64,000 nucleotides of DNA from Deltaproteobacteria bacterium (GCA_013152945.1 JAADFL010000120.1:4681-68680); one strand, 5' to 3'; numbered from the stretch's first letter, positions 26,599 through 36,297 are shown. The notes: generated by a model from the sequence alone, not told the origin. A program made the numbers and translations.

Positions 26599-27318
26599 AT
26601 GGGATTAAAGAAAAAAAAGGCCGGGCTAATGCTCGTCTTGGACATTGTGCTTCTTTTTCCGGCACGGGCGTCATGGGCTGGAGAAAAGGCATGTCCCTCG
26701 GTCAAGGACCTGGTCAAAATGGTGACCGATGCAAACGGGATCGAGCCAGCAAGATTCAAGGACTTGGCGACAAGAGCCGGCAATGCCGGATGGTTGCCCT
26801 TGCTCGAAATACGAGTGGACAGGAACCTGGACGGCAATAAGTCCGGGACCCGGAGCCGGTCGGTATCTGTTTCTTCGTCGGGTGTGTACTTGGGGCCGGA
26901 TGACGAAACATTCGTGTTCCAAGAGGGAGACGACTGGAGAATAAGAATCCGGGCCGTGTGGGAATTGGACAGGCTGGTGTATGACAGAGATGAACTCAAG
27001 GCCTTGGATAGGGAATTAAAAACCGTTGAAGCCAGGAACAAGCTCTTGAAACAAGCCCTTGATCTGTACTTCAAATGGAAGAATTTGATTCGAAAACTTG
27101 CACAGGAAGAAGGGGCAGAGAACAGAATCCACATTCATGAGGCCCTGGACAAGGTTACAGCCATGCTGGATGTGCTGACACTTGGGAGGTTTTCAAAAGC
27201 GATTGGGGATAGGCGTAAAGCAAAGCCCGGAAAAACCACAGCCGGAAAGCCCATGGTTGAAAAACAGCTTCAATTGCAACCTGAATACAAGGAGGTGGAT
27301 GAAAATGGATCACATTGA
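26599..27318 (+). CDS. Secreted helical protein of unknown function
   Basis: ATG 26599 is chosen for GGAGGAAAGA just upstream and the signal peptide that follows (L-M-L-V-L-D-I-V-L-L-F-P-A-R-A-S-W-A). The 239-residue product has a strand region with Ser-rich S-V-S-V-S-S-S, the segment W-E-L-D-R-L-V-Y-D-R-D-E-L-K-A, and a coiled coil (about 135-195). I recall similar W-x-L-D-x-L-x-Y/F-x-x-D-E-L proteins in delta-proteobacteria but not a function. Its 3' end overlaps the lamin-tail lipoprotein gene by 14 bases. Confidence 0.7.
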   Translation: MGLKKKKAGLMLVLDIVLLFPARASWAGEKACPSVKDLVKMVTDANGIEPARFKDLATRAGNAGWLPLLEIRVDRNLDGNKSGTRSRSVSVSSSGVYLGPDDETFVFQEGDDWRIRIRAVWELDRLVYDRDELKALDRELKTVEARNKLLKQALDLYFKWKNLIRKLAQEEGAENRIHIHEALDKVTAMLDVLTLGRFSKAIGDRRKAKPGKTTAGKPMVEKQLQLQPEYKEVDENGSH

Positions 27319-29041
27319 CAGGAGAATGGACAGGGGCTTTGTTCCTGCAGCAAAAGCAAAAACCATGAAGTACGGAGGACGGCATGTCTCAATTTCCGCC
27401 TCCATTGCTTTTTTCATAATTGTCTTTCAGTTCCCGCTTGTTACTGCATGCGCCCCGGACCCCCCGGGTTTCCAAAACCCATCCGGCGTGGACAAAAATC
27501 CGCCGTATCTGATCTCGATGGAGCCGTCGGGAACGCATATTAATCCCAACTTGTGTCTGGGCCTGACCTTCAGCGAACCCATACTGGAATCGTCACTCAA
27601 TCCGGAAACGGGCATGCCCGGAATCGTATTATTGGAGGGCGAGGCACCTGCCGATGTAGTTGAAGTCGTGGGAAGAGGGGGCGAGGCGCCGGACGGTTTT
27701 CAAATGGTTGAAGCAAGGCTAAAAACTGCAAAGGCTGGATCAGCGGTCATCTTGTGCCCTTTGAAGACCATGAAGGATGAGACTGAATATTCACTCGTGG
27801 TCACCCATAGAATTACCGACAAGTCGTACAACCCGCTTTGCTCGGGCCCGGACGATCCTTCGACCAGGGATGTAGTCATAGCTTTCAAAACCACGTTTGC
27901 CGGGTTGAGGGTAACAGGCTCCATGCCGCCTCCTGGAGCTGTTGATGTCCCGACCAACCTTCCAAGACTCCGGGTAACATTTGACAGGCCTGTAGATCCC
28001 CGGAGCTTGAAGGAGAGTACAATCAGGGTGACGGCAACTTCAGGGCAAAACGCAGACCTCATGAATGTGGCGCTTGTACAAGACGGAAAAATAATTTCAG
28101 CCGAACTTGCAGGACTTATTGGATCCATGGAATACAAGGTCGAGGTGGATACGGACATAAGGGCAATGGAAGCAGGCCAAAGGTTGCTCGTGCCGTATTC
28201 CTATACCTTTACGACCACCGAAGGTCCTGACCTCGATCCTCCGAAAATCGCGAACGGGCCTGATCTGGATGTCAATGATACCTGGGCCGACTTGAAATTC
28301 GAGACTGATGAACCGGCCCTTTGCAGCATGGACTATGGTTTGTCTAATCTGCATTCCAATGGCCGGAGCGGAGGATACAGGTCTGAATCAATGACACAAG
28401 CCTTTGACGTGCCAATTGACAGTCTGTTGCCGGAAAGTCATTATTTCCTGACCGTGACCTTGGAAGACATTGTCGGCAACCAATCGGATCCGTTCAAAAT
28501 GGAGTTTACCACCCTGCCGCCCCAAGGCAGACCCGTGATCACCGAAGTAATGGCCAATCCGGTCGGCCCGGCATCGAGCGAGGCTCCACTGGAGTATGTC
28601 GAGGTGTACAACGCGGGTTCGGGGCCGCTGGATCTTTCAGGTTGGTTCATCGACGATCGGGGGGACGGTAACGGCGCAGACCTCTTGGTACCGGACCAGG
28701 CAGGAGGTAGCATGGTCATCTTACCGGGCAAGAGAGCGCTTTTGGTCGCATCCTCGTACTACGGCGCATACGATTTGCCTGAAGATGTGCTGTTGATACG
28801 ATGTGACGACGGCAAGATAGGTGCCGACGGGCTTTCCCAATCGGATTCGGTTGAACTCTACGACCAGGATCCAGGTAATGGAGGCGAGTTGATGACGAGT
28901 TACGGCGGATGGATCAATGCCTCCAGGGACGGCGTGTCCGTGGAGAGGAAGTCCGTATCGAAAACCGATATTCCGTCTAGTTGGATTTTTGGTACCTTGG
29001 GAGGAACTCCGGGCAAGGCCTGGCCCGGACAGGACCTTTAA
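27305..29041 (+). CDS. Lipoprotein with Big_5 and lamin-tail domains
   Basis: ATG 27305 lies 9 bases after GGAGG. The 578-residue product has a long basic n-region, a hydrophobic stretch and the lipobox V-T-A-C, so it should be a lipoprotein. Two Big_5-like modules are visible (P-x-L-I-S-M-E-P-S-G-T from about 57; V-T-G-S-M-P-P-P-G-A-V-D-V-P near 200), then an FN3-like segment, then a lamin-tail (LTD) domain from about 410 with I-T-E-V-M-A-N-P and Y-V-E-V-Y-N-A-G. LTD domains in bacteria occur in secreted nucleases and surface proteins. No nuclease motif is seen here. Confidence 0.82.
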   Translation: MDHIDRRMDRGFVPAAKAKTMKYGGRHVSISASIAFFIIVFQFPLVTACAPDPPGFQNPSGVDKNPPYLISMEPSGTHINPNLCLGLTFSEPILESSLNPETGMPGIVLLEGEAPADVVEVVGRGGEAPDGFQMVEARLKTAKAGSAVILCPLKTMKDETEYSLVVTHRITDKSYNPLCSGPDDPSTRDVVIAFKTTFAGLRVTGSMPPPGAVDVPTNLPRLRVTFDRPVDPRSLKESTIRVTATSGQNADLMNVALVQDGKIISAELAGLIGSMEYKVEVDTDIRAMEAGQRLLVPYSYTFTTTEGPDLDPPKIANGPDLDVNDTWADLKFETDEPALCSMDYGLSNLHSNGRSGGYRSESMTQAFDVPIDSLLPESHYFLTVTLEDIVGNQSDPFKMEFTTLPPQGRPVITEVMANPVGPASSEAPLEYVEVYNAGSGPLDLSGWFIDDRGDGNGADLLVPDQAGGSMVILPGKRALLVASSYYGAYDLPEDVLLIRCDDGKIGADGLSQSDSVELYDQDPGNGGELMTSYGGWINASRDGVSVERKSVSKTDIPSSWIFGTLGGTPGKAWPGQDL

Positions 29042-29143
29042 CGGTAAAAAAAAGACTTCGTGTCGAGTGCTTGAATACTATTACCTGCTGTGATAGTTAA
29101 TTGAAGATGTAAGCGACTTGTTTCCGAAAGGCAGGAGGATTAA

Positions 29144-29893
29144 ATGTCCGGCCATAGTAAATGGAGTACTATCAAGCACAAGAAGGGTGCGGCTGATGCG
29201 AAGAGGGGTAAACTCTTCAGCAAGTTGATACGCGAGATAACAATCGCAGCGAGGAACGGATCTGATCCCGGAGGTAATCCCAGGCTTAGAAGCGCCGTGC
29301 TGGCCGCCAGATCTGCAAACATGCCCGGTGACACGATAGACAGAGCAATCAAGAAAGGCTCGGGCGAACTCGGGGGCGCAGACAGCCTCGAGGAAGTCAT
29401 CTACGAGGGGTACGGCCCGGGTGGAGTGGCCATACTTCTTGAAGTAGTCACGGACAACAAAAAGCGAACCGTGGCCGAGATTAGGCACCTGTTCAGCAAG
29501 TACAACGGGAATCTGGGTGAAAACGGTTGTGTGGCCTGGATGTTCACCAAGAAGGGACTGATCGCGGTCGACAAGAACTCGGCCGACGAGGACAAACTCA
29601 TGGAAGTGGCGCTGGATGCCGGGGCCGAGGATATTTCCGATGAAGACGATCACTTTGAGGTGACGTGCGACCCGAGTGTATTTTCAGAGTTACGGGATGC
29701 GATACAAGCAGCCGGAATAGACATGCTTTCTGCAGAGATAACAATGATCCCGAGCACTACCGTGGAACTCGATGGAAAGCCGGCCCAGACCATGCTCAAG
29801 TTGATGGAGAAATTGGACGACCACGATGATGTACAAAACGTGTACGCCAACTTCGACATCGACCCCGCCATCATGGAGGAGGCTGCCGGGTGA
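29144..29893 (+). CDS. yebC: YebC/PmpR-family protein
   Basis: The 249-residue product begins [14 protein letters not shown], the signature start of the YebC/PmpR family, and has the usual three-domain length. Members bind DNA as regulators, and recent work links some of them to ribosome function at difficult sequences. AGGAGG precedes the ATG. As in many proteobacteria, ruvC, ruvA and ruvB follow, here 34 bases downstream. Confidence 0.96.
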   Translation: MSGHSKWSTIKHKKGAADAKRGKLFSKLIREITIAARNGSDPGGNPRLRSAVLAARSANMPGDTIDRAIKKGSGELGGADSLEEVIYEGYGPGGVAILLEVVTDNKKRTVAEIRHLFSKYNGNLGENGCVAWMFTKKGLIAVDKNSADEDKLMEVALDAGAEDISDEDDHFEVTCDPSVFSELRDAIQAAGIDMLSAEITMIPSTTVELDGKPAQTMLKLMEKLDDHDDVQNVYANFDIDPAIMEEAAG

Positions 29894-29927
29894 CCCGTTA
29901 TCTCCAGTCTTGGATGGAACGGATCCC

Positions 29928-30425
29928 TTGATTATACTGGGTGTCGATCCGGGGAGCAGGCTGACCGGTTGGGGAATCTTGGAAGCCCGAGGTCCGGCCT
30001 TTACAAGACACGTTGACAATGGGGTGATTGCCCTTGGTAACGGTGCATTACCCGCAAGGCTGCTGAAGCTCATGAATAGCCTTGAGATGATTGTTTCAAA
30101 ATACGGTCCCAACGTCGTTGCAGTGGAGGGAGTATTCACGGCAAAAAATGCAAGGAGCGCACTGGTGCTTGGACATGCAAGGGGAGTAGCCTTGCTCGTG
30201 GCGGCAAAGAACTCTCTCGATGTATTCGAGTACGCACCGGCTAAGATCAAGAAGGCTATTGCAGGCTCGGGCAGGGCCGAGAAGTTTCAGGTGCAGACCG
30301 CGCTTCAACTCGTCCTGGGACTTCCCGAACCGGCCCAGGCCGATGCAGCGGACGCACTGGCGGTCGCCTTTTGCCATGCCTCTAACATGTGCCGGGAAAA
30401 GATTCTGAAGGGTGTATCGACATGA
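29928..30425 (+). CDS. ruvC: Holliday junction resolvase RuvC
   Basis: RuvC cuts Holliday junctions after RuvAB branch migration. From TTG 29928 the protein is 165 residues and its catalytic acids D7 (I-L-G-V-D-P-G), E67 (V-A-V-E-G-V-F), D139 and D142 (Q-A-D-A-A-D-A-L-A) fall at nearly the E. coli positions, which supports this start. A longer frame from 29826 overlaps yebC and adds a tail with no family match. The stop overlaps ruvA by 4 bases (ATGA). Confidence 0.94.
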   Translation: MIILGVDPGSRLTGWGILEARGPAFTRHVDNGVIALGNGALPARLLKLMNSLEMIVSKYGPNVVAVEGVFTAKNARSALVLGHARGVALLVAAKNSLDVFEYAPAKIKKAIAGSGRAEKFQVQTALQLVLGLPEPAQADAADALAVAFCHASNMCREKILKGVST

Positions 30426-31024
30426 TAGCCATGCTCTTTGGAAAGATAGCGCGAAAGCGCGCAGATGAAATTGTATTGAATGTATCAGGAGTGGGTTACA
30501 GGGTCTCTTGCTCCTTGAGAACCGCTGCAGAACTTCCGGAAGTCGGAAAAGAGACAACGGTTCACATCGTTACCATAGTGCGTGAGGATGCATTCAACCT
30601 GTACGGCTTCAATGAAGAATCTGAAAAGGATGCATTCAAGCTCCTCATCTCGGTATCTGGCGTTGGTCCCAGGGTGGCCCTGGCGGTTCTTTCAAGGCTT
30701 ACCGCATCACAGGTAGGCAGTGCAGTGGTGTCAAGGGATCTGGACCTTCTTTGTTCTGTGCCGGGAGTGGGCAAAAAGACCGCAGAGAGAATAATCGTGG
30801 ATCTCAAGGATAAGATCAAGTTGATTCTGGATCAGGAAACAGGAGGAGCAAGTGATGCGGCACAAAGGCCGCCCGTCCTGAATGACTTGGTGGGAGCACT
30901 GGTAAATCTCGGGTACCAGACCAAGACGGCTCAAAGGGTGGCGACTCAATTAAGGGCAAAGGCCGACCAAGGAATGAGCCTGGAGGGTCTGATAAGGGCT
31001 GCCTTGCAAAAGCTGGCCATGTAG
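30422..31024 (+). CDS. ruvA: Holliday junction branch migration protein RuvA
   Basis: The 200-residue product begins M-I-A-M-L-F-G-K-I and has the OB-fold region with G-V-G-Y, two helix-hairpin-helix motifs (V-S-G-V-G-P-R-V-A-L and V-P-G-V-G-K-K-T-A-E-R) and a C-terminal domain that contacts RuvB. RuvA tetramers hold the four-way junction. ATG 30422 overlaps the ruvC stop. Confidence 0.96.
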   Translation: MIAMLFGKIARKRADEIVLNVSGVGYRVSCSLRTAAELPEVGKETTVHIVTIVREDAFNLYGFNEESEKDAFKLLISVSGVGPRVALAVLSRLTASQVGSAVVSRDLDLLCSVPGVGKKTAERIIVDLKDKIKLILDQETGGASDAAQRPPVLNDLVGALVNLGYQTKTAQRVATQLRAKADQGMSLEGLIRAALQKLAM

Positions 31025-31058
31025 ACCGGCCGTGTAGAAAAGTCCAAAGGTCTGAATA

Positions 31059-32084
31059 ATGGATGGGACACAACTCGGTGATTTGAGGCCTGACGCAACG
31101 GCTGAAGACCAAGTACTGGACAGGGCTCTTCGGCCTTCCAGTTTCGGCGAGTACATCGGTCAACATAGGGTCGTGGACAACCTGAAGGTCTTTGTAGAGG
31201 CTGCACGTCAAAGGGGCGAACCCTTGGATCACGTGCTTTTATTCGGTCCGCCCGGGCTCGGAAAGACAACGCTCGCCTATGTCATATCCAATACCCTGGA
31301 TGTCGGTTTTCACCTGACGTCAGGCCCTGCTCTTGAAAAAAAAGGGGACCTTGCAGGACTGTTGACAAAGCTTTCCTACCGCGATGTCCTTTTCATAGAC
31401 GAAATTCACAGGTTGAATCCAGTGGTGGAGGAATACCTGTACCCGGCGCTCGAGGATTTTTCCATAGATATCATGATGGGAGAAGGCGTGGGTGCAAGGT
31501 CCATCAAGATTGATATCAAGCCTTTCACCTTGATCGGGGCCACTACCAGGACAGGCCTGCTCACATCGCCCTTGAGAGATCGCTTCGGCATTGTCGAACG
31601 CCTGGATTATTACACCCCGGACGAACTCACGAGCATAATAACCAGGTCGGCATCCCTCCTCGATATTTCCCTCGAAGAAAACGGGGCCGGCGAATTGGCG
31701 CGCCGCTCCAGGGGCACCCCCAGGATAGCCAACAGGCTCTTGAGGAGAGTCCGGGATTTTGCCCAGGTGGAAGGCAAAAAACGCATCGACCTGGATGCAG
31801 CCACCAGCGCATTGAGCCGGCTTCATGTAGATGCCTTGGGCCTGGAACCCATGGACAGGAACCTCCTTGTGACAATCATCAGAAAGTTCGGCGGCGGACC
31901 AGTGGGCCTTGACACGCTTTCTGCAGCACTTGGAGAGGAAAAGGATACACTGGAAGAGGTTTACGAGCCTTACCTGATTCAACAGGGACTCATCGAGAGG
32001 ACGCCCAGGGGCAGGAAAGCCACTATAAGGGCATATCAGCATCTTGGACTGACCAAAAACAATGACAAGGGGTTATTCGACTAG
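31059..32084 (+). CDS. ruvB: Holliday junction DNA helicase RuvB
   Basis: The 341-residue AAA+ motor has Walker [10 protein letters not shown], Walker [10 protein letters not shown], the G-A-T-T-R-x-G sensor and the arginine segment L-R-D-R-F-G. A C-terminal winged helix ends with R-G-R-K-A-T. It drives branch migration with RuvA. It lies 34 bases after ruvA, completing yebC-ruvCAB. Confidence 0.97.
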   Translation: MDGTQLGDLRPDATAEDQVLDRALRPSSFGEYIGQHRVVDNLKVFVEAARQRGEPLDHVLLFGPPGLGKTTLAYVISNTLDVGFHLTSGPALEKKGDLAGLLTKLSYRDVLFIDEIHRLNPVVEEYLYPALEDFSIDIMMGEGVGARSIKIDIKPFTLIGATTRTGLLTSPLRDRFGIVERLDYYTPDELTSIITRSASLLDISLEENGAGELARRSRGTPRIANRLLRRVRDFAQVEGKKRIDLDAATSALSRLHVDALGLEPMDRNLLVTIIRKFGGGPVGLDTLSAALGEEKDTLEEVYEPYLIQQGLIERTPRGRKATIRAYQHLGLTKNNDKGLFD

Positions 32085-32118
32085 AAACAATGACCTGACG
32101 GGCCAATGGTCTTCTGTC

Positions 32119-32436
32119 TCAAGGTGTTGGGAGGGAGTCCAATACTATTTCCGTGCCAGGCTCGTCTTCCCAGGTATCGACGCTGTCGAAGAAAGAACGT
32201 AAGCGCAGGAAAAAATTATCCCGGTACTCAGAATATGCCTTCTTATACTCCCAAAAAGGTGCACCGACCTGGACCCCGTGAGCCCAGGCAATGCGAACCT
32301 GTTCACGTGCAAATACATAGTCTTCAGGCGAGCACTCGCTGCCGCAGTCTTCTCCATTCGAGTTCCACTGGCTGTCATTTTTTCGAAAAGGGAAGGGCTT
32401 TGTCGAAGTTCGCCTGTTGTAACGAGAACACGCCAT
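32119..32436 (-). CDS. Small hypothetical protein
   Basis: A 105-residue protein, Arg/Asn-rich at the N-terminus and then helical and aromatic (E-Y-K-K-A-Y-S-E-Y, W-E-D-E). It has no signal peptide and no known motif. AGGGAAAG lies before the ATG, and it starts 27 bases after the next gene on the same strand, so it may be the last member of the nucleotidyltransferase set. It converges on ruvB. Codon use looks coding but the call is uncertain. Confidence 0.45.
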   Translation of the reverse strand: MACSRYNRRTSTKPFPFRKNDSQWNSNGEDCGSECSPEDYVFAREQVRIAWAHGVQVGAPFWEYKKAYSEYRDNFFLRLRSFFDSVDTWEDEPGTEIVLDSLPTP

Positions 32437-32463
32437 ACGCTGTCTTTCCCTGTCGGTTCGTTC

Positions 32464-32871
32464 CTATTTGTCCGCAGGATCCTTATTTCTCCTTTCCTGC
32501 TTTCTCTTTTCCACGCTATCCAGAAAAGCATCCCAGTCCTGCTTTTGCAGCCTGGCTATCTTTCTGTGAGCCTCATCATGGGTTAGGCCAAAGTGTTCTT
32601 CAACCACCTGCCAACCGATCTCTATGGCATCCTGCCAATTTTCCAGGTCTTTTTTCGGGTTCAGGTTGTTTGGAAACAACGGCTCCCCGTTCCCGGCCTT
32701 CATGAATTCCGGAAGCTCTGAATGCCTTGACAAGGGGAATAGACATGTCATGTGAATGTATTCTTCAAGCTCTTCCAGGTCTTCGTGTTTGACCAGGTAT
32801 CCAATCTTGTCGATAATCTCTTTCCGGCTGTACCATTGGTATAGCGCTGTGGCCTCTTTCTTTGTCAACAT
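32464..32871 (-). CDS. Small cytoplasmic protein of unknown function
   Basis: ATG 32871 is chosen for GGAGG 9 bases upstream; a longer frame reaches 32928. The 135-residue product is charged and mostly helical (A-T-A-L-Y-Q-W-Y-S-R-K-E, L-E-E-L-E-E-Y-I-H, D-A-F-L-D-S-V-E-K-R-K). No signal or TM segment is seen. It starts 38 bases after the nucleotidyltransferase stop and is probably in its operon. Confidence 0.7.
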   Translation of the reverse strand: MLTKKEATALYQWYSRKEIIDKIGYLVKHEDLEELEEYIHMTCLFPLSRHSELPEFMKAGNGEPLFPNNLNPKKDLENWQDAIEIGWQVVEEHFGLTHDEAHRKIARLQKQDWDAFLDSVEKRKQERRNKDPADK

Positions 32872-32909
32872 ATCGGATAGCCTCCTTCTTGGTGCCCGAA
32901 CCGGACTGA

Positions 32910-33650
32910 TTACTTTTTTGAAAAGCACTCGTCTGCAGACTTCAGGGAATCATGGTCGCCAATATCGAACCAATGGCCTTTATCGAATACATGGCCATAA
33001 ACTGCGAGCCTGTGTATTAGCCAGGATACATAATTACCCGGGGCATCGCTGTTTCCTCCAAGGTCCAGGTATTCCCGGACCAACGGCAACGAGGCCCCGG
33101 ACAAGACATACAAGCACAGGGCGAAATCCCTGGATCTCGGCTCGGATGGTTTTTCTTCAAAGCTCGATATTCTCTGATCAGCCTCCAGCTTAACCACGCC
33201 GAATCGCTTTACTTCATCCAATGAAGCGGCTGTCCTTACACCAATGACAGGTGCAGACCTGAGCCTGGAGAGGGTGCAAAGAGGGTTCAAATCGAAGTCG
33301 AACAGGTTATCTCCTGCTGCAATAAGAAGATCTTCCCTTTTTTCCATGAGTTCGATCATCATCCTGATATCACCCACTGCACCCAGCCGGTCCTCTTCAC
33401 AGGTCGAACCGTCATCATGCAGGGAAATAGGTAAATCAAAGGAGCCTGCTTCTTGCCAATCCTTGAATTGGTCTACAAACTTGTGGTTGGTGACAACATG
33501 GACATGCTCGACCCGGGGCACTTGCTTCAACCTGTCGATAAGCCAATCGATTACCGGCCTGCCTCCAACTTTCAACAAGGGTTTGGGCCTGTCCTTGGTG
33601 AGTGGATACAGCCTTGTGGCATAACCTGCAGCCAGTATCAAAGCCTTCAT
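32910..33650 (-). CDS. Sugar-1-phosphate nucleotidyltransferase-like protein
   Basis: The 246-residue product begins with the NTP-transferase signature L-I-L-A-A-G-Y-A-T-R-L-Y-P-L-T and P-K-P-L-L-K-V-G-G-R-P, then A-A-G-D-N-L-F-D, K-R-F-G-V-V-K-L and E-K-P-S-E-P. Such enzymes make NDP-sugars from sugar-1-phosphates; the base and sugar cannot be told. It has no left-handed beta-helix domain, so it is of the RmlA/MurNAc-1-P type rather than GlmU. The ATG lacks a clear ribosome site. It lies about 4.6 kb from the glycan cluster and could feed it (inference). Confidence 0.88.
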   Translation of the reverse strand: MKALILAAGYATRLYPLTKDRPKPLLKVGGRPVIDWLIDRLKQVPRVEHVHVVTNHKFVDQFKDWQEAGSFDLPISLHDDGSTCEEDRLGAVGDIRMMIELMEKREDLLIAAGDNLFDFDLNPLCTLSRLRSAPVIGVRTAASLDEVKRFGVVKLEADQRISSFEEKPSEPRSRDFALCLYVLSGASLPLVREYLDLGGNSDAPGNYVSWLIHRLAVYGHVFDKGHWFDIGDHDSLKSADECFSKK

Positions 33651-33875
33651 GGATCAGGGGGTTTACATGACCGGCCATTTCAAGTCAACCCTTTGTACTT
33701 CGTGGCAATTCCGATTACCGGCAAGGTGATTGCTCAAAAAGTTGAAAAAAGGTGCCTCCCAGAAATTCATTTCATATTTCATATAGCGTATTTTCGGTAG
33801 GACGGCACAAAGCGTATCAGTAATTTTGTAGAATTCACCTGCTCACATGCCAAGCAGCTATTTACAGTAATATTT

Positions 33876-34172
33876 TTAATCTTTTGAAGAATCGCTCTTC
33901 TTGGACTTTGACGATCCGGGCTTTGAATCGGAAACAGGGTTCGACTTGGGCTTGGAATCATGGCTGGAATCAGAACTCGGACTCGAGGCTTTCTTACCGG
34001 CATAGTCGGTCACGTACCAACCTGTTCCCTTAAGCTGAAAGCTGGATTGGGAAATCAGCTTGGTGAGCGGACCGCCGCATTTTTCACACTTACGCAGAGG
34101 TCTTGCATTTATCTTCTGAAAAACCTCGTAGTGAGCATTGCATCTTTGGCATTGATATTCATAAATAGGCAT
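33876..34172 (-). CDS. FmdB-family zinc ribbon protein
   Basis: ATG 34172 has GGAGG 8 bases upstream. The 98-residue protein opens with the FmdB/CxxC_CXXC_SSSS signature M-P-I-Y-E-Y-Q-C, the Cys pairs C-Q-R-C and C-E-K-C, and a C-terminal half of Ser/Lys/Asp repeats. These small zinc ribbons are common regulators or chaperone-like proteins of uncertain role. Confidence 0.9.
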   Translation of the reverse strand: MPIYEYQCQRCNAHYEVFQKINARPLRKCEKCGGPLTKLISQSSFQLKGTGWYVTDYAGKKASSPSSDSSHDSKPKSNPVSDSKPGSSKSKKSDSSKD

Positions 34173-34491
34173 GACCCATACCTCCTTCGAAACAATGTAG
34201 CCATATAGCACTATTGCCGGTCGACATCAAGCCCGCTTTCCTGGACAAATCATCAAAATACGATAACCTCCCGGCCATTACCGGGAATCCACGAAAATAT
34301 CTGCCTGATTCTCTGATTTTTTCACCTGAAACCATTAATTCTCCCTATCACTCACCTTGGACAACCGCCTATATTATTAATTTGTCCACATCTTCCCTGT
34401 TGTCAAGAAGAAGAGTCAGAGCAGAATGAAAATCCGGCAAAGGAACCTGCAGTTACGCAAAGCAGTGTTCCACAGGGATGTTGGATTGCAA
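34173..34491. other. Intergenic region, nothing convincing
   Basis: This 319-base stretch lies between the TPR gene stop and the FmdB gene start, both on the minus strand. A TTGACA occurs on the minus strand near 34400 but without a -10 box at a normal distance. No RNA gene, repeat or ORF with coding signs was found. Confidence 0.6.
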
Positions 34492-35811
34492 TTATTTAAG
34501 TTCTGTTATCTGCTTCTCCACCAGGCTGCGGTATGGAGCTTCTTTGGGAGCATATTTCAGACATTTCTTAAATGCCTCAAGTGCTTCTTTTCTTTTACCT
34601 GTTTTCAAAAGAGCGACACCCAGGTTTCTCCAAGCGTCCGGAAATTCAGGACCAGCCTCGAGGGCCTTCCTGAACGCACTGATTGCCTGATCCATTTCAC
34701 CCAAGGCAGCCCTTGCAAGACCAAGGTAATAGAATATATCCGGATTTGCAGGCGAAAGCCTGGCAGCCTCTTCATACAGCCCGGCCACCTTTGCAAGATT
34801 TCTTCCCTTCCTGTGCAGGAGCAATGCCTTTGAAAAAAGGGCCTTGCTGCATCCGGGATCAAAGGAGATCGCCTTGTCATACAATTCCATTGCATGCCTT
34901 GTCTCTCCTTTTGATGCAGACATCCCTGCAAGAGCTGTAAGGGGCCCGCAGCATCTTGGACAGCTCCTGCGGGCCGTGGAGTATGCCTTGTATGCCTTGT
35001 CGGACAGCCCCCCGCTCTCCATGGCCCTGCCAAACAGCAAGGCCGCGAGATAATTCCTATTCATTGCAGGTTCGATTACTGCGGCAGCCTTGGCAGGTTT
35101 CCTCGAGTGCAAGTACACCTCGGCCAACAAAATCCTAACCGAGACCAGGCCCGGATCAAGGCCTATTGCTGTTTCAAGGAGACGAACGCCTCCTGCCGGA
35201 TCGTTCGGACACCCCTTCAGCCTGCATGACCTTCTAAACAGCATTTCAAGGCCCTTTGCCGCAGACATTACTGCATCAATCGATAAGACCTTGGCTTGCT
35301 TCCCGCCCGTTTTTCCCAAAAGCTTCGATTGGATTTCACCGGACAGCTCATGGCCTACGGAAACCGGGTCTTTTGCAAACAAGGTCTTGCCGAATCTGTA
35401 GTTACAAGCCCTTCTCCCTGTCGGCTCTGCCGTTATTTCCAGCATGAACCCCTTTGGCTCAAGAGTCTTTGAGACCTTGCCTGAAACCACCACGTCTGCC
35501 TCGGCCCTGTCCGCAGGGACCCTTGGATAGCCTACTATCTCTTCAGCTTCGCATTGAAATAGGGCCTGCTCCGTATCGTAAAGAGATATGGGCAACACTC
35601 CCGGAACCATTGACAGCAAATCCTGCCATGTTACAAGAGTCACAGCCCAACCAATCTCTGGTTGATCTTCAACACCTGATATCATGAGGGCCGTGCGGAT
35701 AGGACCCTTGCATGGTCCTGCATCGGCAGGCCGTGGAAAAGCAAGCAGGAAAACAAGCATGATCCACTCAAACTTTTTTAAAGCCTTACTGTTCGAAATC
35801 ACTAAATCCAT
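34492..35811 (-). CDS. Secreted TPR-repeat protein
   Basis: The 439-residue product has a signal peptide (K-A-L-K-K-F-E-W-I, hydrophobic core, P-R-P-A-D-A). Residues about 40-160 form an alpha/beta region, possibly the small FlgO/TolB-like N-domain seen in delta-proteobacterial TPR proteins. From about residue 200 run at least six TPR units, the clearest being L-Y-D-K-A-I-S-F-D-P-G, G-L-Y-E-E-A-A-R-L-S-P-A-N-P and A-F-R-K-A-L-E-A-G-P-E-F-P. Several Cys residues (R-R-S-C-R-L-K-G-C, C-P-R-C-C) suggest disulfides. It is likely a periplasmic scaffold; no partner is evident. It has no good ribosome site. Confidence 0.82.
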   Translation of the reverse strand: MDLVISNSKALKKFEWIMLVFLLAFPRPADAGPCKGPIRTALMISGVEDQPEIGWAVTLVTWQDLLSMVPGVLPISLYDTEQALFQCEAEEIVGYPRVPADRAEADVVVSGKVSKTLEPKGFMLEITAEPTGRRACNYRFGKTLFAKDPVSVGHELSGEIQSKLLGKTGGKQAKVLSIDAVMSAAKGLEMLFRRSCRLKGCPNDPAGGVRLLETAIGLDPGLVSVRILLAEVYLHSRKPAKAAAVIEPAMNRNYLAALLFGRAMESGGLSDKAYKAYSTARRSCPRCCGPLTALAGMSASKGETRHAMELYDKAISFDPGCSKALFSKALLLHRKGRNLAKVAGLYEEAARLSPANPDIFYYLGLARAALGEMDQAISAFRKALEAGPEFPDAWRNLGVALLKTGKRKEALEAFKKCLKYAPKEAPYRSLVEKQITELK

Positions 35812-35924
35812 GGTTCATGCTCCGGCTTCCAACCAAGCCGTCATTCATACCGGCTGTTCCAGCCAATATAGGTTAGACAAGTTTGGCCGGACAGGTCAAC
35901 CCTGAAGCAAGTCAACTATTGTTC

Positions 35925-35951
35925 GTTCGTGGAGAGCCCGGGGTCACGAAC
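35925..35951. other. Inverted repeat GTTCGTG/CACGAAC
   Basis: Perfect 7-bp arms with a 13-base GC-rich loop. It might be the stem of a small structured RNA or part of a dispersed repeat; no second copy was noticed in this window. Confidence 0.35.
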
Positions 35952-36126
35952 AGGGATATGCACTGACGTCAGCGTCCAAAAGGGATTCTTCAACAAGCCC
36001 TTGAAGACCCGGGCTGCGGGCCCGAACAGAGGCGATGCGAGTGCAACCCCAATACCTACACCGGCCCCTGACAAGGAAGGCCGCGAGATAATTGCATTTA
36101 CGAGTTTTCGCCGGGGTCTTGGCGAG

Positions 36127-36165
36127 CCCTTGCCCCACCGCCCTTGCCCCACCGCCCTTGCCCCA
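36127..36165. repeat. 14-bp tandem repeat, about 2.8 copies
   Basis: The unit CCCTTGCCCCACCG is present at 36127-36140 and 36141-36154, with a partial third copy to 36165. Confidence 0.85.
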
Positions 36166-36268
36166 AAATGCCCCCTGACATCAACCTCGGTCGGGTATCA
36201 GAACAGGGGAAGTAACAAGGCATGCATTGCCTGTAACCCTTGGCCGGCCGCCGGTCCTGCACTAATGT

Positions 36269-36297
36269 TTGACAATCCATGATCCTATGGGCATGAT
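36269..36297 (+). promoter_or_regulatory. Candidate promoter of the 5'-nucleotidase gene
   Basis: TTGACA (36269-36274), 17 bases, CATGAT (36292-36297): perfect -35, 4 of 6 in the -10. It lies 56 bases before ATG 36354 and may drive the glycan genes downstream as well. Confidence 0.45.

Noticed and set aside
31320-32042. 240-codon ORF antisense to ruvB
   Set aside because: It mirrors the codon structure of a clearly conserved gene and has no ribosome site or family match.
35916-36282. Short ORFs on both strands of the 35.8-36.3 kb spacer
   Set aside because: No ribosome sites, Pro/Gly/Arg-rich composition that follows GC content, and both strands equally open.
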